DNA from: an uncultured Pseudomonadales bacterium
Lineage (GTDB): Bacteria > Pseudomonadota > Gammaproteobacteria > Pseudomonadales > Porticoccaceae
NCBI GenBank assembly: GCA_943846685.1
Contig: OX044363.1
Span: 1 to 64,000 of the forward strand
Length of the DNA: 64,000 bases
Direction of reading: 5' to 3'
Positions 52,153-63,556 of this stretch are shown piece after piece; position 1 is the stretch's first letter, and each line of letters starts with the position of its first letter. The position numbers and the translations under genes are program-made. The notes under the pieces were generated by a model, which was not told the DNA's origin, made no database searches, and was given only the letters and a program-made list of their open reading frames with translations.

Positions 52153-53310
52153 ATGATCAATAATCGCACCATCAACTTTGTTGTAGGTTACATCGGCAAG
52201 CCCATGCTGGTCGGATTATTTGTTGCGGCGCTGTTGTTGGTGGTTTTCCCGGAATTCCGCCAACAGCGTGACAGCGCTGATCAGCGGCTGATGGATTTAC
52301 AGCAAAACGGATCATCTAATCAATGGTCCGGGCCCGCCTCCTATTCTGACGCAGTCAACCGCGCAGCACCCTCAGTGGTGAATATCTATACCCGCACAGT
52401 GACTAAATCAGCCAATCATCCTCTGTTGGATGATCCCTATTTTCGCCGCCTTTTTGATAAGCCTAAGCAACGCGTGCAATCCTCTCTTGGCTCTGGGGTC
52501 ATTATGCAGAGCGATGGCTTTATCCTTACCAACAACCATGTAATCGACGGCGCCGACCAGATTCTGGTGCTGCTCTATGACGGCACTGAAGCCGCCGCTG
52601 CGGTTGTCGGAAAAGATCCCGAGACCGATTTGGCGGTACTTAAAATAGCCAGCGAAAACTTACAGCCGATCTCAATCGGCGAACCGGCGCAGGCCAAAAT
52701 CGGTGATGTGGTGTTGGCGATCGGCAATCCCTACGGTGTCGGGCAAACCGTAACTCAGGGCATTATCAGCGCCAAGGGGCGCAATGGTCTCGGGCTAAAC
52801 ACCTTTGAAAACTTTATTCAGACCGATGCCGATATTAATCCGGGCAATTCTGGCGGTGCGCTGGTCGATAGCTATGGCAATCTGCTCGGGGTAAATACGG
52901 CAATACTCAACCAATCCGGTTCCGCCGGAATCAGCTTTGCTATTCCGGCGGACACCGCGGCAAAAGTACTTAAAGATATTATTAGCTACGGCTATGTGGT
53001 GCGTGGCTGGGTCGGAATGGAGGCCTTTCCGCTGACCCCGCAAATTGCCAAGCGACTGAATTTAAATATTTCCAATGGCCTGTTAGTGCGCGCTATTTAC
53101 AATAGCAGCCCGGCACACCTGGCCGGTATTCAACCCGGGGATATAGTCATTGCAATTAATGGTGAGCCGGTCAGCGATCGCCAGACCAGCGTTAATCAGA
53201 TTGCCGATGTGGCACCCGGAACACCGATTGAACTGGAGATATGGCGTCAGGGTGAAACCTTTGGCGTGACTGCAGTGGCCGGTATACGGCCGACTAACTC
53301 GGGCAATTAA
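52153..53310 (+). CDS. DegS/AlgW-type periplasmic serine protease
   Basis: 385 aa. One N-terminal membrane anchor (~residues 15-33) is followed by a trypsin-like domain with catalytic His129 (TNNHVI), Asp159 (ETDLAVL) and Ser233 (PGNSGGAL), and a single PDZ domain (~290-375, with IQPGDIVIAINGEPV). The single PDZ plus membrane anchor fits DegS/AlgW, which cut anti-sigma factor RseA/MucA on envelope stress, rather than the two-PDZ DegP. It is convergent with hisC, 7 bp apart. DegS or AlgW cannot be chosen from sequence alone. Confidence 0.9.
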   Translation: MINNRTINFVVGYIGKPMLVGLFVAALLLVVFPEFRQQRDSADQRLMDLQQNGSSNQWSGPASYSDAVNRAAPSVVNIYTRTVTKSANHPLLDDPYFRRLFDKPKQRVQSSLGSGVIMQSDGFILTNNHVIDGADQILVLLYDGTEAAAAVVGKDPETDLAVLKIASENLQPISIGEPAQAKIGDVVLAIGNPYGVGQTVTQGIISAKGRNGLGLNTFENFIQTDADINPGNSGGALVDSYGNLLGVNTAILNQSGSAGISFAIPADTAAKVLKDIISYGYVVRGWVGMEAFPLTPQIAKRLNLNISNGLLVRAIYNSSPAHLAGIQPGDIVIAINGEPVSDRQTSVNQIADVAPGTPIELEIWRQGETFGVTAVAGIRPTNSGN

Positions 53311-53317
53311 TCGGCTC

Positions 53318-54385
53318 TTAAGGATTGATAATAGCCTGCAGGCTATGGATCAACAGTTGATTTTGGTCTTCGCTGCCCACGGTAATCCGCAAAAACTCAT
53401 TGATACGCGGCTTGTTAAAGTAGCGCACAATCACCTTCTTCTCGCGCAGTGATTGAGCTAGAGTTTCAGCATTCAGTTCGGGGTGGCGAACAAAGATAAA
53501 GTTAGCCGCCGAGGGCAATACCTCAAATCCCAGTGATTCAAACTGTTCACTGAGCTTTTCACGACTATTGATCACCACCTGACGTATCTCTTCGAAATAC
53601 TGCTTATCTTTAAACGCAGCAACACCTGCGGCTATCTGTACATGGCCGAGCGGGTAGGAGTTAAAACTGTTTTTAATCCGCTCGAGGCCTTCGATAAGCT
53701 CCGCGGAACCCATGGCGTAACCAATCCGCAAACCCGCCAGCGAGCGCGATTTAGACATGGTCTGAACAACCAAAAGGTTGTCGTATTTATTTACCAGCGC
53801 CACTGCACTGGAGCCGCTCTCGGCAAAATCTATATAGGCCTCATCTACAACTACTACCGACTCAGTATTTGACTGCAATAGCTTCTCAATTTTGTCGAGC
53901 GCCAGAAGACGACCTGTGGGCGCATTGGGGTTGGGGAAAATAATCCCGCCATTGGGACGGCTGTATTTATCCAGATCCAGAGAAAAATCCTCCGCCAGCG
54001 GTACCTTGCTGTACTGGATAGCATAGAGCCCACAGTAGACCGGATAGAAGCTGTAGCTAATATCGGGAAATAGAATTCCCTGAGTCTGTCGAAAAAGACC
54101 GTTGAAAATATGCGCCAGCACCTCATCGGAACCATTGCCAACAAATATCTGGTCTGTATTCAGTTGATAGTAGTCAGCGATGGTCTGTTTAAGCTGGTCC
54201 GCATTAGGTGGCGGATAGAGACGCAAATCCCCATTCACGGCATCTTCCATCGCCTGAAGTACTTTTGGCGATGGAGGATAGGGATTTTCATTGGTATTTA
54301 GCTTGGTTAAATTGTTAACCGCCGGCTGCTCCCCAGGTGTATAGGGATCAAGGCTGACAACAAAATCACTCCAGTACTTACTCAT
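53318..54385 (-). CDS. hisC: Histidinol-phosphate aminotransferase
   Basis: 355 aa PLP enzyme that makes histidinol phosphate. The start shows [25 protein letters not shown] is in the first third, and the Schiff-base Lys is in [21 protein letters not shown]. The C-terminal Arg segment is [10 protein letters not shown]. It lies 32 bp downstream of hisD in hisG-hisD-hisC. Confidence 0.97.
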   Translation of the reverse strand: MSKYWSDFVVSLDPYTPGEQPAVNNLTKLNTNENPYPPSPKVLQAMEDAVNGDLRLYPPPNADQLKQTIADYYQLNTDQIFVGNGSDEVLAHIFNGLFRQTQGILFPDISYSFYPVYCGLYAIQYSKVPLAEDFSLDLDKYSRPNGGIIFPNPNAPTGRLLALDKIEKLLQSNTESVVVVDEAYIDFAESGSSAVALVNKYDNLLVVQTMSKSRSLAGLRIGYAMGSAELIEGLERIKNSFNSYPLGHVQIAAGVAAFKDKQYFEEIRQVVINSREKLSEQFESLGFEVLPSAANFIFVRHPELNAETLAQSLREKKVIVRYFNKPRINEFLRITVGSEDQNQLLIHSLQAIINP

Positions 54386-54417
54386 AATTCTTCAAAACCA
54401 TAGCTGTTAGCACTCTC

Positions 54418-55728
54418 TTATTTTGTGCTTTTAATTCGATATTCCGCCGACCGCGCATGAGCTGTCAGCGATTCGCTGCGACCCAGTACAGAGGCAACTT
54501 TACCCAACTCAGAGGCACCCTGCTCAGAGCAGTAAATCAATGAGCTGCGCTTCTGAAAATCATAGACACCCAGCGGCGATGAAAAACGCGCCGTCGCCGA
54601 TGTTGGCAACACATGGTTGGGGCCGGCACAGTAATCACCCAGAGCTTCAGCGGTGTGGCGACCCATAAAAATAGCGCCCGCATGGCGGATTTCTGGCAGC
54701 CAGGCCTGGGGATCTTCCACAGACAACTCAAGGTGCTCGGGCGCGATGCGATTGATTAACTCTATCGCCTGCTGTTGGTCGGCAACCTCAATTAATGCAC
54801 CTCGGTTCTCGAGAGATTGACTGATAATCTCTTTACGCTCCATCTCTGGCAACAGTTTGCAGATACTGCGGTGTACTGCTTCTATATAGTCTGCATCCCA
54901 AGAGATAAAAATAGACTGGGCATCTTCATCATGTTCCGCTTGAGAAAACAGATCCATGGCAATCCAGTCGGGATCAGTTTGGCCATCGCAAACCACCAGT
55001 ATTTCACTGGGACCGGCGACCATATCCAGACCTACAGAACCAAACACCATACGCTTGGCGGTGGCTACATAGATATTGCCGGGACCGACAATTTTATCCA
55101 CCTTGGGTACAGTCTCGGTACCATAGGCCAGCGCGGCAACGGCCTGAGCACCGCCGACGGTAAATACCTGATCAACACCGGCAATCGCGGCGGCAGCCAG
55201 AACCATAGGGCTCAACTCAGCATCCGGCGCGGGCACCATCATAATTACCTCGCGAACACCGGCAACTCGAGCGGGGATACAGTTCATCAAGACTGAAGAG
55301 GGATAGCTGGCCTTGCCGCCTGGCACATAGATTCCCACGCGATCCAGAGGCGTAATCTTTTGCCCAAGCGTTGTGCCATCGGCTTCCTGATACTGCCAGG
55401 ATTCCTGAGTCTGGTGATTGTGGTAGTCACGAATTCTTGTGGCGGCTGTCTCCAGCGCCTGACGGGATTCACTGTCAATAGATTGCAGTGCTTCCTGAAG
55501 TTGCTCTGCGGATATCGACAACTGATCAATGGTCTCAACCTGTCGGCGATCAAAACGATTGGTAAATTCAATTAACGCCTGATCACCCTGAGTTCTAACC
55601 TGGCGCAGAATACCGCTAACAGTTTCTTCAACCGCAGTATCCGAGACCATATCCCAGGCAATCAGCTTCTCAAGGGTTTGATCAAAACCCTCGTCGCTAG
55701 CGCGCAGTTTACTGATAGCAACGGTCAT
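54418..55728 (-). CDS. hisD: Histidinol dehydrogenase
   Basis: 436 aa zinc enzyme that oxidises histidinol to histidine in two NAD steps. Segments [53 protein letters not shown] and the zinc-binding SQAEHDEDA are present, as is the conserved [20 protein letters not shown]. The start overlaps hisG by 4 bp. Confidence 0.98.
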   Translation of the reverse strand: MTVAISKLRASDEGFDQTLEKLIAWDMVSDTAVEETVSGILRQVRTQGDQALIEFTNRFDRRQVETIDQLSISAEQLQEALQSIDSESRQALETAATRIRDYHNHQTQESWQYQEADGTTLGQKITPLDRVGIYVPGGKASYPSSVLMNCIPARVAGVREVIMMVPAPDAELSPMVLAAAAIAGVDQVFTVGGAQAVAALAYGTETVPKVDKIVGPGNIYVATAKRMVFGSVGLDMVAGPSEILVVCDGQTDPDWIAMDLFSQAEHDEDAQSIFISWDADYIEAVHRSICKLLPEMERKEIISQSLENRGALIEVADQQQAIELINRIAPEHLELSVEDPQAWLPEIRHAGAIFMGRHTAEALGDYCAGPNHVLPTSATARFSSPLGVYDFQKRSSLIYCSEQGASELGKVASVLGRSESLTAHARSAEYRIKSTK

Positions 55729-56360
55729 TGCTTACTCTCCACCGCCTCTTTAAGTGCATCGACAATTGCCTGAACTTCGGCAAATTTGGTTTTCATTGCC
55801 GCTTTATTGACGATTAGTCGCGAGCTGATCTCGGCGATCTCTTCACGGGCTTCAAGGCCGTTGGCCTTAAGCGTATTGCCTGTATCGACAATATCGACAA
55901 TCTCTTGTGCAAGATCGAGTATCGGCGCAAGCTCCATGGCACCGTAAAGTTTAATCAGGTCAGCCTGCCTGCCCTGCTCGGCATAGTACTGGCGCGCCAC
56001 ATTGATATATTTAGTCGCCACGCGCAGTCTGCTGTGCTGCTGGGTAGAACCCACAGGCACTGCAGTCATTAATTTACAGCGGGCAATACCCAGATCGAGA
56101 GGCTCGTAGTAACCGTCACCCTGATGTTCGAGAAGCATATCTTTTCCGGCAACACCTATATCTGCAGCACCGAACTGCACATAGGTAGTCACATCGGAAC
56201 CGCGCAAAATAATTAAGCGAACATTGTCACGATTGGTGGGAAATACCAGCTTGCGGCTGGAGAAAATATCCTCTGCAGGAACAATTCCAGCGCTTGCTAA
56301 AAGCGGCAATGTCTCTTTTAATATTCGACCCTTGGTCAGGGCTATGGTTATCTGTGTCAT
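55725..56360 (-). CDS. hisG: ATP phosphoribosyltransferase, short form
   Basis: 211 aa. HisG catalyses the first step of histidine synthesis. [21 protein letters not shown] begins the protein; the frame is open to 56543 but conservation begins at ATG 56360. The phosphate-binding region [15 protein letters not shown] is present. It lacks the C-terminal regulatory domain, so it is the short HisG that needs the HisZ subunit, which is not encoded in this window. It is ~60 bp downstream of murA. Confidence 0.95.
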   Translation of the reverse strand: MTQITIALTKGRILKETLPLLASAGIVPAEDIFSSRKLVFPTNRDNVRLIILRGSDVTTYVQFGAADIGVAGKDMLLEHQGDGYYEPLDLGIARCKLMTAVPVGSTQQHSRLRVATKYINVARQYYAEQGRQADLIKLYGAMELAPILDLAQEIVDIVDTGNTLKANGLEAREEIAEISSRLIVNKAAMKTKFAEVQAIVDALKEAVESKQ

Positions 56361-56418
56361 GGCTCTATCTGCTATCTCTTGTCTCAGCTTATATTTAAGC
56401 TTAGTAATAAGTCTCAAT

Positions 56419-57690
<1,272 letters not shown>

Positions 57691-57722
57691 TTAATAAAAT
57701 AACTTTGACTCAGGAACCGTAA

Positions 57723-57965
57723 TTAAGCTGATCGAGCAGACCATTCAGCCGGGGTGAAAATTTTCATATTGACCGCATGCATGGCACCGGAGGAAATCTT
57801 TTCATTTAGCACCGCATAAATAGCCTGCTGACGCTGTACTGGTCGCTTGCCCTCAAAAATTTCACCAATAGCAACAATATTAAAGTGGCTGCCCTCGCTC
57901 TCAACTTGAAACTGACAATCAACCAAGGCATTTTCGAGGAGTGCTTTTACGTCTTCAGGATTCAT
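57723..57965 (-). CDS. ibaG: BolA-family protein IbaG
   Basis: 80 aa BolA/IbaG (YrbA) protein. It has the class II KH-like fold with EGSHFNIVAIGEIFEGKRPVQRQQAIYAVL and the C-terminal HAVNMKIFTPAEW. IbaG binds monothiol glutaredoxins with iron-sulfur clusters and is linked to the Mla system and murA genetically. It lies between mlaC and murA. Confidence 0.93.
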   Translation of the reverse strand: MNPEDVKALLENALVDCQFQVESEGSHFNIVAIGEIFEGKRPVQRQQAIYAVLNEKISSGAMHAVNMKIFTPAEWSARSA

Positions 57966-58027
57966 AGATTACTCTTTTGTAAATAGAGGTACGCCGGTTA
58001 ATCACGGCGCACCATTGGGATAATTTG

Positions 58028-58654
58028 TTATTCCGAGTCAGACAGCCAACCGCCGATCACCTGATCGATATCGCCAGCAGATCTCTGGGCCGACTGAACA
58101 AACTGATTACGGAAGGTCTTACCGAGATTAATACCATTGATCACCACATTAACCACCATCCACTCACCAGACTTCTTGCGAGCGAGACTGTACTCCAGCG
58201 GGTAAACGTTGTCAGAGCTGCGAATCTCTTGTTTTACAGTGACTCTTCTCTGCCCTTTTGCCACTGGCGCAGCATCGAGCAATACAATTTTTTGATCGTT
58301 GTAGCTGATCAGACCGCGACCATAGGTTTCCACCAGACCATTGCGAAAGGTCTGAGCAAATTGTGTGCGCTGTTCCGGGCTTGCCGACCGACCGTAGCTG
58401 CCCATGACATTGCGGGCAATAAAGCCAAAGTCCACATGGGCGGACAACAGCTGATCCAATTTGCCGAAGTAAGCGACTTCGGTTTCTGGGTAGCTTTCCC
58501 GGTAGGTGGCAATAATATCCAGCAACTCAACCGTGACCTGTTCAATTTTTTTGTAGGGATCTGCGGCTGTCTCTGCCGCAAAACTCAAAGGTGCCAAGAC
58601 GGTTAGCATGGCAACCGCAATCCATTTTTTAAAACCCATATCCACTCTTCTCAT
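58028..58654 (-). CDS. mlaC: Phospholipid-binding periplasmic protein MlaC
   Basis: 208 aa. MlaC shuttles phospholipid between outer and inner membranes in the Mla system. A signal peptide (FKKWIAVAMLTVLAPLSFAAE) is followed by the family sequence FGFIARNVMGSYGRSASPEQRTQFAQTFRNGLVETYGRGLI. ATG at 58654 or 58639 may be used. The rest of the system (mlaF, mlaE, mlaD upstream; mlaB downstream) is not beside it: the next gene upstream is the divergent yrbG, and only 62 bp separate mlaC from ibaG. Confidence 0.93.
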   Translation of the reverse strand: MRRVDMGFKKWIAVAMLTVLAPLSFAAETAADPYKKIEQVTVELLDIIATYRESYPETEVAYFGKLDQLLSAHVDFGFIARNVMGSYGRSASPEQRTQFAQTFRNGLVETYGRGLISYNDQKIVLLDAAPVAKGQRRVTVKQEIRSSDNVYPLEYSLARKKSGEWMVVNVVINGINLGKTFRNQFVQSAQRSAGDIDQVIGGWLSDSE

Positions 58655-58871
58655 AAACCCACTCCCTAGGTATTAAAGGTATTAACCAATCAATAACGTT
58701 TGCACGCTACTTACGTAATTTCTTATTCAACAGACTATTATTACAAGCCAGTAATCAATAGTGCGATTTCAGCGCTTAAGTTTGCTGACATTAACCGCCG
58801 AGCACTATAACATCCCCAAACTTTTGAAGAAATAGAACCCGCTTTGCATATAGCGGTAATATGGAGAAATT

Positions 58872-59867
58872 ATGAGTGCACTGTTACTACCCGCTTTGGG
58901 CCTGATTGTTGGTGTTCTAGGCCTGCTTTGGGGAGCGGATCGGTTCGTTGCCGGCAGTGCTGGTGCGGCCAGAAATTATGGCATCTCACCGCTAGTTATT
59001 GGTTTAACAGTCGTCTCCATAGGCACCTCAGCCCCTGAAATTCTGGTCTCGGTCAATGCTGCACTCAATCAAGCCACCGAGCTAGCGGTAGGCAATGCTC
59101 TGGGTTCAAATCTGGCCAATATAGGTCTGGTGCTGGGTATCACCGCGCTGATCGCGCCGATTCCAGTACAAAAACACCTGCTCTCTCAAGAGGCTGTGGT
59201 ACTTCTATTGATCACCGCCGCTGCCGGTCTCTGCCTCTACGATGGTTATTTGGGGCGCAGCGAAAGCCTCTTGCTTGGCTCGCTGATTTTCCCATTAATT
59301 TTTATCGCCATTAAATACAAAAAAAATCACACTAGTCCGGAAGAGGTCGCCGCCGGTGAAGAGATTCCCGATATCACTATGGCCGCTGCCGGTCTGTGGT
59401 TTGTGGTTGGCTTAATCGTGCTGCTGGCAAGTGCCGAAGTCACCGTCTGGAGCGCCAAAACTATTGCCCAATCTATGGGTATCAGCGAGTTAGTTATTGG
59501 GCTGACAGTGGTTGCCATCGGCACCAGCCTGCCAGAGCTGGCCGCTTCGGCGGTAAGTGCACTGCGTGGCCATCACGATATTGCTATAGGCAATGTGTTC
59601 GGCTCAAATCTATTTAATATTATGCTGGTTATGACCTCCGCCGGCGCAATTGCACCCATAGCTCTGACACCGGAAGTTTTTTCCAGAGACTTTTTAAGCC
59701 TTGCGGCCATGACTATTCTGCTGATCGCCATGATTGCCTTCGCTCTCTTTAGAGGTGCCAGAAGTGGCACTCCAGCAAGACTGTCGCGACGCTTTGGGTT
59801 TATTCTTGTCAGTGGTTATGGCCTCTATTACTTGATCCTCTGGCCCTATGTGGTAACCGCCGGATAG
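58872..59867 (+). CDS. yrbG: Calcium/sodium antiporter family protein
   Basis: 331 aa with ten hydrophobic spans and the two inverted alpha-repeats of the CaCA family: GLTVVSIGTSAPEILVSVNAAL with GNALGSNLANIGL, and GLTVVAIGTSLPELAASAVSAL with GNVFGSNLFNIML. It is K+-independent Na+/Ca2+ exchanger-like; the transported ion is not proven. It starts the yrbG-kdsD-kdsC-lptC-lptA-lptB-rpoN stretch. Confidence 0.93.
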   Translation: MSALLLPALGLIVGVLGLLWGADRFVAGSAGAARNYGISPLVIGLTVVSIGTSAPEILVSVNAALNQATELAVGNALGSNLANIGLVLGITALIAPIPVQKHLLSQEAVVLLLITAAAGLCLYDGYLGRSESLLLGSLIFPLIFIAIKYKKNHTSPEEVAAGEEIPDITMAAAGLWFVVGLIVLLASAEVTVWSAKTIAQSMGISELVIGLTVVAIGTSLPELAASAVSALRGHHDIAIGNVFGSNLFNIMLVMTSAGAIAPIALTPEVFSRDFLSLAAMTILLIAMIAFALFRGARSGTPARLSRRFGFILVSGYGLYYLILWPYVVTAG

Positions 59868-60006
59868 CGCTCTTAACAAAAAGCCGCTTAGGGCGTATAA
59901 AAAAGCATAATCGGGCTCTATTTCGCCACCCGCAAGTTTCACTCTATAATGGCGTTTATACTTGCACCAAAATGGCTCCCGCCCAAAAAACACTAGTGAC
60001 TAAATT

Positions 60007-60978
60007 ATGACTGCGACAGATTTTTTAACCTCCGCAAAGCGCACCATTAAAATGGAAGCGGATGCCGTCGAGCAGCTGTTAGGCCGCCTGGACGATAACT
60101 TTGTAACTGCCTGCAAGACCATGCTCAACTGTGAAGGTCGGGTTGTTATTACTGGCATGGGTAAATCCGGTCATATTGGCAACAAGATTGCAGCTACTCT
60201 CGCCAGTACCGGCACCCCCTCATTTTTTGTTCACCCCGGCGAAGCCTGTCATGGCGATCTGGGCATGATCACCAAAAATGATGTGGTGATTGCGATTTCA
60301 AATTCGGGCAGCACGGCAGAGGTTGTCACCATTCTGCCGCTGATCAAACGTCTGGGTATTCCACTGATCAGCATGACCGGCAACCCCGATTCAGTGTTAT
60401 CCAAAGCGGCCAGCGCCAATCTTGATGTCAGCGTTGACAGCGAAGCCTGCCCGTTAAATCTGGCCCCCACTACTAGCACCACCGTGACTCTGGCGATGGG
60501 TGATGCTCTGGCTATCGCGCTGCTTGAATCTCGCGGCTTTAGTGCCGAAGACTTTGCCTTCTCCCATCCTAGCGGTGCTCTGGGACGAAAACTGCTGCTT
60601 CGGGTGACCGATATTATGCATAAAGACAGTCAGGTACCCCGAGTTAAGGCCGACCAGCCACTGCATCAGGCACTGTTGGTGATGACCGAAAAAGGCTTTG
60701 GTATGACAACCGTGGTTTCTGAAGACAATACATTGCTCGGTGTTTTCACCGATGGCGATTTGCGTCGTATTGTCGATGGCAAGGTGGATATTAATAGCGC
60801 CACTATGGCAGATGTTATGTCGGCCAATCCAAAAACGATTAATGGTGAAATCCTCGCCGCACAGGCGCTGAAGATTATGGAAGACAGTTCGATCACCGCG
60901 CTGATTGTCGAAGATGAAAATCATCACCCAATCGGTGTGCTACATATGCACGATATTCTTCGTGCGGGAGTCGTGTAA
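60007..60978 (+). CDS. kdsD: D-arabinose 5-phosphate isomerase
   Basis: 323 aa. KdsD converts ribulose-5-phosphate to arabinose-5-phosphate for Kdo synthesis. The SIS domain (~40-175) has VVITGMGKSGHIGNKIAATLASTGTPSFFVHPGEACHGDLG, and two CBS domains follow (~205-320, with DGDLRRIVD). It is one of the lipopolysaccharide core genes ahead of lptCAB. The frame is intact and normal in length. Confidence 0.97.
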   Translation: MTATDFLTSAKRTIKMEADAVEQLLGRLDDNFVTACKTMLNCEGRVVITGMGKSGHIGNKIAATLASTGTPSFFVHPGEACHGDLGMITKNDVVIAISNSGSTAEVVTILPLIKRLGIPLISMTGNPDSVLSKAASANLDVSVDSEACPLNLAPTTSTTVTLAMGDALAIALLESRGFSAEDFAFSHPSGALGRKLLLRVTDIMHKDSQVPRVKADQPLHQALLVMTEKGFGMTTVVSEDNTLLGVFTDGDLRRIVDGKVDINSATMADVMSANPKTINGEILAAQALKIMEDSSITALIVEDENHHPIGVLHMHDILRAGVV

Positions 60979-60982
60979 TCTG

Positions 60983-61516
60983 ATGACTAGTTTAAACAGC
61001 GCGGCGGTCGCCGCTGCCAAAAAAATCAAGTTGCTGCTGCTCGATGTCGACGGCGTTCTCACCGACGGTCATCTCTACTACGGCAACAATGGCGAAGAAC
61101 TCAAGGCCTTCGACATCCAGGATGGCCTGGGCATTAAACTACTGCAACGCGGCGGAGTTCAGGTCGGCATTATTACTGGACGGGTCTCCAAATTGCTGCA
61201 GCGCCGCGCCGATGAATTAGGCATTTCGCCTGTAGTTCAAGGCCGAGAAGACAAGCTTACCGCCCTCGGTGAACTGCTGGAAACAATGGATATTCAGATG
61301 GATGAAATCGCTTTTATCGGCGACGACCTGCCAGACCTTGCGGTGATCAACCGAGTTGGACTGGGCATGACTGTCGCCAATGGCAGCGCCACTGTGGCTG
61401 CCAGTGCCATCTGGCAAACCAGCCGCTGTGGCGGCAATGGTGCGGTTCGCGAAGCCGCCGAGATGATTCTTGCCGCGCAGGATAAATTAGACGCAATACT
61501 GGCAACCTATCAATGA
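60983..61516 (+). CDS. kdsC: 3-deoxy-D-manno-octulosonate 8-phosphate phosphatase
   Basis: 177 aa HAD phosphatase that releases Kdo from Kdo-8-phosphate. Motif I LLLLDVDGVLTDG (nucleophile Asp), motif II IITGR, motif III Lys in QGREDKL and motif IV FIGDDLPDLAV are present. The start is ATG at 60983, 4 bp past the kdsD stop. The frame is open upstream but has no conserved residues there. It overlaps lptC by ATGA. Confidence 0.96.
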   Translation: MTSLNSAAVAAAKKIKLLLLDVDGVLTDGHLYYGNNGEELKAFDIQDGLGIKLLQRGGVQVGIITGRVSKLLQRRADELGISPVVQGREDKLTALGELLETMDIQMDEIAFIGDDLPDLAVINRVGLGMTVANGSATVAASAIWQTSRCGGNGAVREAAEMILAAQDKLDAILATYQ

Positions 61517-62076
61517 TTCGACAGGCGTTACTGACATTTTTTCTGGCACTGATGGTCGGTGGTTTTCTACTGATCTGGGATTCGCCGCCAGAGTCTTTTG
61601 TTCGCCAGAGTGGCGATCAATTTGAAAAGGATCCGCGCGCCGACAGTTATATGAAAGAGATTACCAGCCGCCGTTTTTCAGCACAGGGCAACGAGAAGTT
61701 TTCTCTTAACTCACCGCGCATAGAATTTTATGAAGGCTCTTCGGTACTGGCGATAAGCGAACCGGAGTTTGTCACTTATCGTCCGTCGGGTAAGCCATTA
61801 AAACTGCAGGCCTCTCTGGGTCAACTGGACAGTAAAATAGGGGTGCTCAACCTGGATGGCAATGTTCGCGCCGATATCAATAGCGGCGATGATCTTGCCC
61901 AGCTTACCACCGAGCATTTAACCTTCTTTACCGAGACTAATATTGCCCAGACAGAGAGTTCATTTAAACTGCTTGCGCCGCAGAGTAATGTCTCTGGCAG
62001 CGGACTGCATATCGACCTGATCAAGGAAATTTTTACTATCAAATCTAACGTTCGAGTGATCCATGAGCCTATTTAG
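61513..62076 (+). CDS. lptC: LPS export protein LptC
   Basis: 187 aa bitopic membrane protein of the LptBFGC-A bridge. One N-terminal span (LLTFFLALMVGGFLLIW) precedes a periplasmic beta-jellyroll (ITSRRFSAQGNEKFSLNSPRIEFYEG). The stop codon lies inside the first 15-bp unit of the lptA repeat, so the two genes overlap by 14 bp. Confidence 0.92.
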   Translation: MIRQALLTFFLALMVGGFLLIWDSPPESFVRQSGDQFEKDPRADSYMKEITSRRFSAQGNEKFSLNSPRIEFYEGSSVLAISEPEFVTYRPSGKPLKLQASLGQLDSKIGVLNLDGNVRADINSGDDLAQLTTEHLTFFTETNIAQTESSFKLLAPQSNVSGSGLHIDLIKEIFTIKSNVRVIHEPI

Positions 62077-62674
62077 TAAAAGCCTATCTAGTAAAAACCT
62101 ATCTAGTAAAAACCTATCTAGTAAAAGCCTATCTAGCATAAGCTTATCCAAAATTTACAGATCAGCCACTCTGTTGATTCTTAGCCTGTTGCTTTCAGCT
62201 ATGGCGGCGGCACTGCCAGATGATCGCCAGCAAACCATATCGATTGAATCCGACTCGGCAGAACGCAACGAAAAAACCGGCCTGACCGTCTATAGCGGCA
62301 ATGTGATTATTAGTCAGGGCAGTATTCTTATCGAAGCTGAAGAGATTACACTGCACTATCAGGGCAGCAAGATCAGTCGTATTGAGTGCACCGGCACACC
62401 GGCAAGTTATCAGCAGAGACCTCAGGCTGAGGGCGCGATGCTGGTTGCTCGAGCAGAACATATCGACTACCTGCTAGCCAGTGACCAGATTATCCTTAAG
62501 CGCAATGCGGTTCTGTCGCGCAATGGCACGATTATTAAAGGCGATTCGATCGACTACGATATCAAGAATGAGACATGGAAAGCCAAAGGCAACGATCTCG
62601 GTGAACAAAAACGTATTCAGTTGGTTATTCCGCCATCGGTGCAGGAATCCACTCCACAAGAGACTACTCCCTGA
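62063..62674 (+). CDS. lptA: LPS transport periplasmic protein LptA with repeat-extended N-terminus
   Basis: 203 aa. LptA forms the periplasmic bridge carrying LPS. The OstA-like domain ([45 protein letters not shown]) is typical. Before the signal peptide core ([16 protein letters not shown]) lie ~26 residues made of repeated [10 protein letters not shown] units, encoded by a 15-bp tandem repeat. Such a leader is unusual for LptA. Translation from the ATG at 62063 gives a long, basic signal peptide n-region; a later start cannot be excluded. Confidence 0.9.
   Translation: MSLFSKSLSSKNLSSKNLSSKSLSSISLSKIYRSATLLILSLLLSAMAAALPDDRQQTISIESDSAERNEKTGLTVYSGNVIISQGSILIEAEEITLHYQGSKISRIECTGTPASYQQRPQAEGAMLVARAEHIDYLLASDQIILKRNAVLSRNGTIIKGDSIDYDIKNETWKAKGNDLGEQKRIQLVIPPSVQESTPQETTP
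62066..62149 (+). repeat. 15-bp tandem repeat at the lptC/lptA junction
   Basis: Five to six units of AGCCTATCTAGTAAA with small changes (unit 1 has TTTAG and contains the lptC stop; unit 3 and 4 begin AACC). Being a multiple of three, changes in copy number would only lengthen or shorten the LptA N-terminus. Related AAAAGCCTA copies recur at ~63457-63480. Confidence 0.9.
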
Positions 62675-63399
62675 TGGCAATTTTAGAAGCGCGCAATCTG
62701 GCCAAGGCCTACGGCAAACGACCAGTTGTTAAAGATGTATCCATGTCGGTTAAGCAGGGCGAAATTGTTGGACTGTTAGGGCCCAACGGCGCCGGCAAGA
62801 CCACCTGTTTTTATATGATTATCGGTCTGGTCAATCAGGATAATGGCACCATCACCATTGATAACGATGATATAACCGCACTGCCAATGCATGGGCGAGC
62901 GCGTCGCGGTCTCGGCTATCTGCCTCAGGAGCCTTCGGTATTTCGCAAGCTCAGCGTTGAAGATAATATTCTCGCCATTCTGGAAACTCAAAAAGATCTC
63001 AGCCGCGCCCAGCGCAAACAGCGTCTTGAAGAGCTGATGAATGAATTTCATATCTCACATCTGGCCAAAAGTCCCGGTATGAGCTTGTCTGGAGGAGAGC
63101 GCCGCAGAGTTGAGATTGCCCGCGCACTGGCGGCAAACCCGCAGTTTATTCTTCTCGATGAACCCTTTGCCGGAGTTGATCCGATCTCGGTCACCGATAT
63201 CAAAAACATTATTCGCCATCTGCGCGACAGCGGTATCGGGGTTCTTATCACCGACCACAATGTGCGTGAAACTCTGGATATTTGCGAGCACGCCTACATT
63301 ATTGGCGAGGGCCATGTGATCGCCGAGGGAACCACCGAAGATATCCTCAGTGATGCCAATGTTATAAAAACCTATCTGGGTGAAAACTTTACACTTTAG
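62674..63399 (+). CDS. lptB: LPS export ABC transporter ATPase LptB
   Basis: 241 aa. LptB powers LPS extraction with LptFG. Walker A is [16 protein letters not shown]-loop [13 protein letters not shown], signature [18 protein letters not shown] and Walker [14 protein letters not shown], then the H-loop DHN. The start overlaps the lptA stop as TGATG. It is followed by rpoN after a 157-bp gap. Confidence 0.98.
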   Translation: MAILEARNLAKAYGKRPVVKDVSMSVKQGEIVGLLGPNGAGKTTCFYMIIGLVNQDNGTITIDNDDITALPMHGRARRGLGYLPQEPSVFRKLSVEDNILAILETQKDLSRAQRKQRLEELMNEFHISHLAKSPGMSLSGGERRRVEIARALAANPQFILLDEPFAGVDPISVTDIKNIIRHLRDSGIGVLITDHNVRETLDICEHAYIIGEGHVIAEGTTEDILSDANVIKTYLGENFTL

Positions 63400-63509
63400 G
63401 CTTTTCACGCAAAAGCTCTCCACCTAAAGCCCGTAAAATAAGTTTAACCCTGAATAAAAGCCTAAATAAAAGCCTATTTATGCAATAGCCGATTGCCAGC
63501 AACAATGAA

Positions 63510-63526
63510 TTGGCACTAAAATTGCA
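63510..63526 (+). promoter_or_regulatory. Sigma-54-type promoter upstream of rpoN
   Basis: TTGGCACTAAAATTGCA matches the -24/-12 consensus TTGGCACG-N4-TTGCW at all but one position, with GG and GC separated by the required 10 bases. The predicted start is ~20 bp before the rpoN ATG at 63557. This suggests that rpoN is transcribed, at least in part, by its own sigma factor. Confidence 0.55.
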
Positions 63527-63556
63527 GACTCTTTAGTTAATAGCGATATTCACGGC

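Noticed and set aside
62066..62149. CRISPR or transposon end at the lptA repeats
   Set aside because: 15-bp direct repeats without spacers inside a coding frame; a simple tandem repeat explains them.
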